Below are positions 57,331 through 64,000 of a stretch of DNA of 64,000 bases, in pieces. Source of the stretch: Coprinopsis marcescibilis (lineage: Eukaryota; Basidiomycota; Agaricomycetes; Agaricales; Psathyrellaceae); contig ML210152.1 of the NCBI GenBank assembly GCA_004369085.1, forward strand, positions 1 to 64,000, read 5' to 3'. A model generated the notes under the pieces. It was not told the origin of the DNA. It worked only from the letters and a program-made list of their open reading frames with translations, and made no database searches. How positions within the stretch are numbered: the first letter of the stretch is position 1; each line of letters begins with the position of its first letter. Made by a program: the position numbers and the translations under genes.

Positions 57331-58012
57331 ATGTCCTCTGATAACAAAGTCGTAACTCTCGAGGAACTGCGCGCACACAAGTCTCGCGACAGCTTCTACA
57401 TCCTTCTCCAGGGAAAAGGTGAGCCCACACCCACGCGACAGCCAATCATACGGCCTAGATTCCAAATGGTCGTTGTCCTGACCCTCGTTTGCAGTCTATG
57501 ATGCCACAAAGTTCATGGACGAGGTTCGTAAATCCAGTTGGCAAGCTTTCAATACACCCTAACGTTTCTTCCAGCATCCCGGAGGAGACGAGGTTATTCT
57601 CGCAGAGGGTGGTAAGCAGAAAGTGCCACACTATCACTTTTCCAAGCTAACTGTATCTCCAGGCCAGGACGCAACAGAGGCCTTTGAGGATGTAGGCCAC
57701 TCAGACGAAGCCCGTGCTCTTCTCCCCGGAATGCTCGTTGGTGACTTTGAGCAGACCAACGTGAGCACCGACTCGTTTCTCCATCCCGCTCAATTTCTTA
57801 TCCCACGTTTACAGGAAATCAAGCTCTCGTCAGGAGCTTCTGCTGCACAAGCAAAACGGGTGTCAGGTGCCGTTGAGCAAAGCTCAAAGTACGCTTCTCC
57901 TGCACTTCATTCAGACAACAACTGACGATTCCATAGTGCCATGTACTTCCTCCCTCTCGCCCTCCTCGGTGCCTACTTTGGCTACCGCTTCTACTCAACA
58001 GGTGCTCTCTAA
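57331..58012 (+). CDS. Cytochrome b5, tail-anchored
   Basis: ER electron carrier for desaturases, P450s and sterol enzymes. Six exons (57331-57418, 57495-57523, 57575-57611, 57663-57760, 57815-57888, 57937-58012) give 133 residues. The heme domain opens [19 protein letters not shown], includes [18 protein letters not shown] with the first heme-ligand His, and [14 protein letters not shown] with the second. A Ser/Ala-rich linker leads to a C-terminal membrane anchor ([19 protein letters not shown]), typical of the ER isoform. Both axial histidines are present. The ATG is in good context (cacc before it). Confidence 0.94.
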
Positions 58013-58135
58013 GCTATTCAACACACCAGCCAGTGTTGGAACGTACGAGATTACCTGTCATATCATCCCTCTGTTACCCTTCTTGCTTGTTGTCTTACTA
58101 GAGAGTACATATCGCAGCGTATACCTTCGTTGCTG

Positions 58136-58573
58136 TCAATATTCCCCCTCGCTTAATCTAATCATCCATTCCTCTAAACACTCCACTACCCGCGTGGCAT
58201 TCTCGCACATTCTCTGGAACCCGCTGCACCCGCTTTCCTCCAGACTCTTCTTCAACCCACCTTCCGAGCCCACCAATGTTTTCCCGCCCTGGCCGGCCTC
58301 ACTTGCCTCAATCCGGCAGCAGCGTCCCCACATCAAGTCTCGCACTCGCCAAGCTGCCAATGGGCTGATGAATCCACCGGCCCCCATCTCGCATTTCGTA
58401 TCGGCCTGTACATATCTCTTCCGTCTAGCCATGGTAAGCAAAGCATGCTCATCCATCAAGAGTTGGATAACACCCACCCTAGCGATAAAGATAGCATCGT
58501 TATACATATCACCTCTCCCCGTTAGACCATTCTCGTCAGCACGGCCTAATCTACTCGCTTCCAGAGTTGGGTT
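58136..58573 (-). CDS. Unassigned gene-like ORF, 3' part
   Basis: A minus-strand reading frame of 146 codons that looks coding: codon choice is normal and the peptide is well mixed, with segments GRADENGLTGRGDMYNDAI, GVIQLLMDEHALLTMARRKR, GGFISPLAAWRVRDLMWGRC, GFQRMCENATRVVECLEEW and final RLSEGEY. No family is recognised. The frame runs into a stop just above 58573 exactly where a ctag acceptor sits, so this may be a last exon, or translation may start at ATG 58507 (123 residues). An upstream exon ending with a gtgatc donor (phase 0) near 58690 is possible. It converges on cytochrome b5. Confidence 0.42.
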   Translation of the reverse strand, partial: NPTLEASRLGRADENGLTGRGDMYNDAIFIARVGVIQLLMDEHALLTMARRKRYVQADTKCEMGAGGFISPLAAWRVRDLMWGRCCRIEASEAGQGGKTLVGSEGGLKKSLEESGCSGFQRMCENATRVVECLEEWMIRLSEGEY

Positions 58574-58576
58574 CTA

Positions 58577-59154
58577 GTCCCAAGCACGACTCGTACAAAT
58601 TATTTACACATTGGACACCTGGCGCCTGGTTAGACATCATTGTTGGATGCCTGTATGCATCTCATCAAACCCCAAGATCACCGCGCTTGTAGACGGGGGT
58701 GGTGGGAAGAGGCTGGAAGAGCGGCATGCACGACTCAGCAATGATGACGCTGTTGCTTGTGCTGATTCTTCGGAGGAACTAGCTGGCAGCACGGTAGTGC
58801 GCAAGTAGTTCGTTAGTACGTATTTTACCCGCCGTTACCTGGTCCTCGTAGTTGCACCTTTACTACGCAGTGGTATTAGCAAGCAACGGTAGGCTGTACA
58901 GTATGCTTATTCTTCTAAGAGCTTCAGTTACCTAACTTTACTGAGGACAAGGTCAAGGAGTGGGGTTGATGGAGAGTAGTTGGCCCTAAAAGGCATTTTC
59001 GCCCCTGAACGGAGACGCGTCCATCGGACACGGCCGACCTATTTCCTTCGCCACTAAAATGTTTCAACCAATTCCGACACATACCCAAAACGATAATGAA
59101 TTAATTGGAATTACAGATACTATGCAGGTATACCGAACCAGTCAAACAACACCC
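58577..59154. other. Intergenic upstream of unassigned ORF
   Basis: A 578-base stretch that may hold 5' exons of the minus-strand ORF at 58136-58573. The competing reading frames on both strands near 58611-58808 prevent a clear model. Confidence 0.4.
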
Positions 59155-61294
59155 TCACATCTCCCAATGATCCGCCTCATACTCATGGTCATGATAATCA
59201 TCTTCATTATCCCTCGAATAGCTCGCACGCTCCTCCCAGACAACCTCCTCCACCCCACTCCTCAGTTTTTCCATGTCCTGCTCATCCAACCCCGAACACC
59301 CAAAGAAACTAATCTTCCTAATCTTCCCTCCCCGCCGATTCCTCCTCCTCACAACATGGAGTAGAAAACGTTTCAAATCGACTCCTTCTGAGATCTGAGG
59401 AAGCATAACTTCCTCGTCAAACTTGGTGTACATGAACATGATATGTTCCAGTACCTTGTAGTATGTGATCACATTAGGCCTGACCGCGCCGAGTCCTTGT
59501 CCTTGGGCGACGTTGTCCGCAGGCTGAGCCACATCCGCTTGGTTCGCAGTCACAGCTTCAGCAACAGCCTGAACCGCATCCTCCGCAGCCTGTCCCTCAT
59601 CCCCCTCATCCCCAACCTCAATCTCCTCCTGCCGCCTCCTCGCGGACCTAAACACTGGGTCCTGGCGGACAGACAACAGGAACTTCACAGCACTCCATTC
59701 ATCCACACACGCTACACTCTTCAGCGACCTCAATGTCGCCACATGTCGGTTCATATCCACATTCTCCAGATCCCCCTGCAGCCACAGCATCTTTACGTCC
59801 GCCATCGGGACACTCTGGATGGGGTTGACATCGTTGTGGTTGATGATGTTCGCATTTGGGTTGACAAAAGTCCCAGCGTTCGGGATCGGCACAACGTCCT
59901 CTTCGACTTCCGCCCAATGGCCCGCCGCCTCCAACCGTAAAGCGGCAGGGATATTCCGCCCAGATCCATCCGGCTCCTTCGCGCCATCCTCCATATGCTC
60001 AAACAGCTGCGACCACCCCTCCACCAACAACCCCGGCTGGGAACTGTGCTTGTTCCCCAAAATACGCAAACTCTGGATCTTAATCGGGGCTTCTCCGTCT
60101 TGCTCTGCCTCCCTCCTCGAGCTTCGCAACCCAGTTTGCCGCGCGAGCGGAGCACTCAACCACGACGAGGAAAGCGTGGTGCTCAAATGCCGAAGCCCAG
60201 CTGCGGTGCTTTGCCTTAGCTGCGTGGATATGTGGAGCTCGACCGTCGCCGATGCTGGCAACGCAAAGTGGTGCAACAGCTCCGCATAGTCGTTCGCATT
60301 GCCGTGTTCCAAGCTGAGGTACTCTAGGGCGGGGAAGCGTGCGATGGCGCCTTCCAGCCCGATGGTCCCAAATTCGGGGCACGTCATGGCGAGGTGGAGG
60401 TGTGTGAGCTTGGACATTGAGGCGAGGGCTTGGATGAAGGGGAGGGCAGGGGCCGGTGGGAGCTCTTCGCGGTTGTCGTAATAGAAAAAGGTCAGATTTT
60501 CGAATATGTGCATTCCGGTCCAGGTGAGGCCGATGTTGGTGAGTTCCAATCTGCGCAGGTTGGGGGTGCCACCGTTGAGGAACCGTTCGTCTAGTGTGAT
60601 TCGTACTTGCTGCTGCAGATGGAAAATCGAGTTGTGTCGGTCCAGTTTGAGGGTCTCCAGGATCGGAGCCTCCACTTTCTGGCCGTTGGTTGACTGGGAG
60701 AGTGTTGTGAGGCGTGAGGCGCACAGAGATGGATAGGTGGAGATTTCCAGCGATTTGATTCTGGATATTTGTTTCAACGCTTCCTTGACTGCTCTTTCCT
60801 TGGTAGGGTTTGGGCTCCCTCGGTGGGCTGGATAGCGGCTGTCGCACAGATTGATTGTGATTGGCGACAGCTTTGACCGCTTTAAGCATGTCATTGTCCA
60901 GAACGGAGACGCGAACGAAATCTCTAGCCACAACCTTGGGTACCCCAAGGCGACTTCCCGCCATTGGTGGCATACTTGGGTAAGCTGAAGCCAGATCTTC
61001 TTGACAGGAGGTCGTTTAGCCTTCTCCTCAAAGGCGAGACACTCGAAAAAGATGCGACTGAGCACTTCGTTGGGGAAACGACCGGAAAAGGTGACGATGC
61101 TGTTTCTATGTTTCTGGAGCTTGAGGAGCTCATCCCGAAGTGCTTTGGTACGGGCGTCGATTTGAGCAATTTCGGAGAGCTCTTGCTCTGTATTTCGGGT
61201 TTGGCTCAGGGTCGTCCCTGTGGTGTTCAGTTGTTGTGTCAGTCTTGGATAAAGACAAAGAAAAGCACCCCTATAACTGACAAGAAGTGTCCAT
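59155..61294 (-). CDS. F-box protein B2 with leucine-rich C-terminal region
   Basis: F-box/LRR-like protein of 691 residues. A 13-base first exon (61294-61282, MDTS) joins through a 64-base gt-ag intron to a long exon from 61217, in frame. A coiled coil (ARTKALRDELLKLQKHRN) precedes the F-box GRFPNEVLSRIFFECLAFEE and WLQLTQVCHQWREVALGYP. A leucine-rich region (NLRRLELTNIGL; LTHLHLAM) makes up most of the protein. An acidic, Ala/Gln-rich insert near residues 500-550 is absent from B1. The C-terminus is acidic and His-rich (DNEDDYHDHEYEADHWE). It is clearly related to B1 and more distantly to A1/A2. Its target is unknown. Confidence 0.83.
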
Positions 61295-62068
61295 AAGTGT
61301 GTCTGTTGTCTCTGCTTGCCGTTCGTCAGGTTTAAACTCGTACTAGTGGCTGCAGACGCGACATACCCATTGAATTCCAGTATTCTGTTGTTCTAAATTA
61401 AGTCTTTGGGATGGTGATGGTCGGTAATGAAGAGAGGCGTCGCAGGACATGTGCACCGAATATCACTTAGGTCAGCACCGCAATGCAATGAAAAGACGCG
61501 TTTCGGAGTCAAAGTTCAACAATTGTTCAACGGTCTCCAGTGAAGGAATGGTCCATTCGAGTGTGTCTCCACAAGCAATGACAGCGAAGTGCTTCTTGAT
61601 TTTCTGCGGCTCAGGGGTCAAGAATTCGGGATAAGCTTCAAGTTTCAATGATAATATTTTATCTCGTCGACCTGCAGAACTATGAGTTCAGTTCCGCTGT
61701 TTTGACTGAGCCTCTCACCTATAAAGCTGCTTTTCAGCGCTACCACCTCCCTTCCTGCTTTCTAGGTTTCCTGGTTTACGGTATGTAACTTGGACGAAAC
61801 AACAGCGGATTTTTAGCTCAGTTACTCGATGTCACGAGCTTCGGGAACCTCCGGTGGCTGTGTCGTCCGGTGAGGAGCCTTCCGAGAATGCAACTAACGC
61901 GAGCTTTCCGACGACGTTTGCGTGCTGCGAATGTCAGTTAGGGTTTCTGCCAATGACCATTCTGAAATTGTGGTATTGACTATCACAGCCCAAAGCTCGG
62001 TATGTAATATGTAAAGGATACACTTCTTTCTTCTCCCTTTGTGGTCAACATATCTGACTGATTTTGGT
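61295..62068. other. Intergenic between F-box B2 and SnoaL-like gene
   Basis: A 774-base spacer with the B2 promoter. The open frames near 61449-61634 have no family features. Confidence 0.5.
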
Positions 62069-62594
62069 CTAGAAAAAGGCAATCGGGTTTGGTTCAGTCC
62101 CGAAGATTTGCTGTTCCACGCTCCAGTGCTCGACGAAGCACGTTCCCTGGAACTTGAGCTTGGAAACAAACGCGTAGTTGTCCGAGCCAGAGGTCCTCTT
62201 GACGTGGAGGGTCCCGTATCCCTCACCGGCATAGGCATGGATGTTGGAGAACGATACGGTTGGCCAGATAGGGATCAAAACGTCGATGGCATTCTGTCTC
62301 CCGGAGAGGGTCCATGGGTCATGCTGGACAAAGTCCCTGTTGACTGAGTCAGCGAAAGAAGGCATGGGCTCAAGCGAGGTTTATCTACCCAGGTATGTAT
62401 TTGTCAAAGGCTTTCTGGACGTCCTTCTCGACGAGGAAGATATTGGCAAAATCCTTGATGGACGCCTTTTGGCGAGCTGCGAGGAGCGGCCCAGATGCAT
62501 TGGGGTCGCACACCGTAGCCGGGGTAAGGGTTGGAGTGCACATCGCGATGGAGGCACAGGAGAGCAAAGTCAAGGCGGTAGTGAAGAAGCGCAT
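62069..62594 (-). CDS. Secreted SnoaL-like (NTF2-fold) protein, copy 1
   Basis: Small secreted protein of 157 residues in two exons (62594-62389 and 62336-62069). A signal peptide (MRFFTTALTLLSCASIAMC) is followed by a SnoaL/NTF2-like fold: VQKAFDKYIPGDFVQHDP, then LSGRQNAIDVLIPIW, the strand VSKLKFQGTCFVEHWSVEQ and the family end NPIAFF. Such proteins are predicted aldol-condensation-type or non-enzymatic binding folds; the His-rich pocket (QHDP, EHW) is kept, but the reaction is unknown. A TATA-like tataaa lies about 97 bases upstream (62691-62696). A second copy lies to the right at 63836. Confidence 0.82.
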
Positions 62595-63835
62595 GTTTGC
62601 TGGACAGTCTGGGGTGTATGTGGGTGCTTAATCGAGTGAGTTGCTTCTGCCACTTCTCTTCGATGGAGTGTCCCTCTGGAACTCTACGCCTTTATACCTC
62701 TTTGTCTATCGCTACCTCTCATTTTGAATGTTATTCGAGCATTACACTCGTGACGGATTTTGCATAATTTACGTCTTCTGCGGAGCCATCTGTGCCTCAA
62801 CGACTCTCAAACCCCACCAGACTGACTCCAGATCTTTCGTGAAGGCAAGCTCACAGACTCATGACACAGACTTCAGACCTCCACGAACCTTTTGAAGACA
62901 TATTCCCTTCAAAATTAACCGTGCTTGGCGGACCAGGATTAGGCGCATAACGCCCTCAACGCAAGTTCCTTCAGGTCTGTCCTCGGTAGTTTTGTGAGCC
63001 CTGGCGGTTTAGACATTTTTATCAAGTATTTTTGTTTTTTGTTCCAAGAGATTCATTGCGGGAGCCTTTTTTGCTGCAGACGATACAATGAAGATCGTCG
63101 TTCCATTGTTGTATGGGATTGCCGGTTGCACAAGAAATATAGTGACTGCGGGGTTCACGGTCACTTACGTTCTCTTTCATACCTATTCAACTCGCCAATT
63201 CGTCATGGACAGATCCCTCATCAACTCGGGTTTGTTCTAAAAGCCTGATTTGCCCACTCACCTCGAATAACTGATCATGTTCCGTTAAATTGTACACTCT
63301 TTCGCCTGTTCTCTGGGTCATCTGAAACGCGTAGGGTACATGTCCTTTGTCCTTTGCACCAGTCTAATGGTATGGACATCTTCACTTGCTGATTTCTTCC
63401 GTGTTGCTCGCGTGTCTTGGACTTGTACATCTCTTGAGCAACAATTTGAGTACGTGCTCAACCACCCGTTCACGAAGCTTCGAAGTCCAACCTCAGTGAG
63501 GATCGTCCGATGGGGACACCCATGATGTGATGGCTCGTTCGGAAAATGCCGGTCATTGTCTCAGTCTGTCGAGCTCTTCTTGCTTCCAACCACGACCTGC
63601 ATGACACTGCAGTGACAACGACAACCAACCCTCGCCCGTGAAAGGGAGCGCCTCACAAAGCGCCTGGCCCCTCCAATCCACTCAAGACAAAAACACAGGT
63701 TCCAACCTCGCTGGGTCTCCGCTCAGAATCAGTTTGTACTTTGCACTTTCGTGTTATATTAGCCTGTGTTAATTCGTCGAGCCTTTTCGCGTAAGTCCCT
63801 ACAGCACAATCATGCCCTAATACTAAACTGTCCAT
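62595..63835. other. Intergenic between tandem SnoaL-like genes
   Basis: A 1.24-kb spacer: promoter of copy 1 on the left, 3' region of copy 2 on the right. Open frames near 62994-63525 lack support. Confidence 0.5.
62691..62696 (-). promoter_or_regulatory. TATA box of SnoaL-like gene
   Basis: The minus strand reads tataaa about 97 bases before ATG 62594, compatible with an inducible secreted-protein promoter. Confidence 0.45.
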
Positions 63836-64000
63836 CTAAAAGAAAGCAATTGGATTGGGTTCATTCCCAATGATGTTCTGCTCCGCGTTCCAGTTCTCGA
63901 CGAAGCAGGTTCCCTTGAACCTGACCTTGGAAAACATGGCGACGTTTTCTCCAGTAGTGTGCGTCCTCTTGACGTGGGCTGTGCAAAATCCTTCGCCTGC
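63836..64000 (-). CDS. Secreted SnoaL-like protein, copy 2 (3' part, cut by window edge)
   Basis: Only the last 54 codons lie in the window; the 5' part continues beyond 64000. The visible part reads AGEGFCTAHVKRTHTTGEN, VRFKGTCFVENWNAEQN and NPIAFF before a TAG at 63836. It aligns with the end of copy 1 (AGEGYGTLHVKRT, FQGTCFVEHWSVEQ, NPIAFF), so the two are tandem paralogues on the same strand, about 1.2 kb apart. The histidine of copy 1 (EHW) is replaced by Asn (ENW). Confidence 0.8.
   Translation of the reverse strand, partial: AGEGFCTAHVKRTHTTGENVAMFSKVRFKGTCFVENWNAEQNIIGNEPNPIAFF

Noticed and set aside
57867..58577. 236-codon plus-strand open frame overlapping cytochrome b5 exons
   Set aside because: It overlaps the b5 3' exons in another frame and has antisense-type composition; the minus strand looks coding instead.
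60080..60973. 297-codon minus-strand frame within F-box B2
   Set aside because: Shifted frame rich in Pro, His and Arg; the F-box frame has the real motifs.
1..64000. CRISPR arrays, tRNA genes, transposons, virus-like genes
   Set aside because: I looked for regularly spaced repeats, tRNA B-box-like motifs and long reverse transcriptase or transposase frames and found none I could support. The protease in DDI1 is a cellular retropepsin-like domain, not a retroelement.

Overview
This window is nuclear DNA from a filamentous fungus, almost certainly a mushroom-forming basidiomycete (Agaricomycetes). Genes are dense and lie on both strands. Most are broken by many short introns (about 50-90 bases) with gt-ag ends. 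The set includes families expanded in Agaricomycetes: F-box/LRR-like proteins, LigE/GSTFuA-like glutathione transferases, MYND proteins, DUF262 proteins, and single-pass membrane proteins with ectodomains rebuilt from exons. I saw no tRNA, rRNA, CRISPR array or intact transposon. There is one 10-N assembly gap (49642-49651).

Left part (1-17 kb): two similar intronless glutathione transferases flank F-box gene A1. They are followed by ATG29 (autophagy), DDI1 (ubiquitin/proteasome shuttle protease), SPT3 (SAGA subunit), a SulP/SLC26 sulfate permease with a STAS domain, and F-box gene A2, a paralogue of A1 whose first exon is out of frame with the rest.

Middle part (17-41 kb): a double-domain GFA/CENP-V protein, a conserved protein with a possible CNH-type propeller, an FLC/TRP-like membrane protein, a TMEM135-like protein, MET16 (PAPS reductase), a VWA protein, a DUF262 (GmrSD N-terminal-like) protein, mitochondrial GatB, a MYND zinc-finger protein, a cyclase-family metal enzyme, and a third glutathione transferase.

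Right part (42-64 kb): a single-pass membrane protein, RNase III with a dsRNA-binding domain, an SGNH esterase, F-box genes B1 and B2 (a second subfamily), an FG-repeat nucleoporin whose reading frame extends into a predicted membrane-anchor region, cytochrome b5, an unassigned gene-like ORF, and two tandem secreted SnoaL-like proteins. The second of these is cut by the window edge.

Most genes are unrelated housekeeping genes. Two themes recur. Sulfur and thiol chemistry is represented by the sulfate permease, PAPS reductase, three glutathione transferases and the GFA protein. Fast-duplicating families are represented by four F-box genes, three GSTs and two SnoaL-like genes. I reconstructed exon joins by hand. 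For ATG29, DDI1, SPT3, MET16, cytochrome b5, the SGNH esterase, F-box A1 and B2 and the SnoaL-like gene, the exon lengths add to whole codons.
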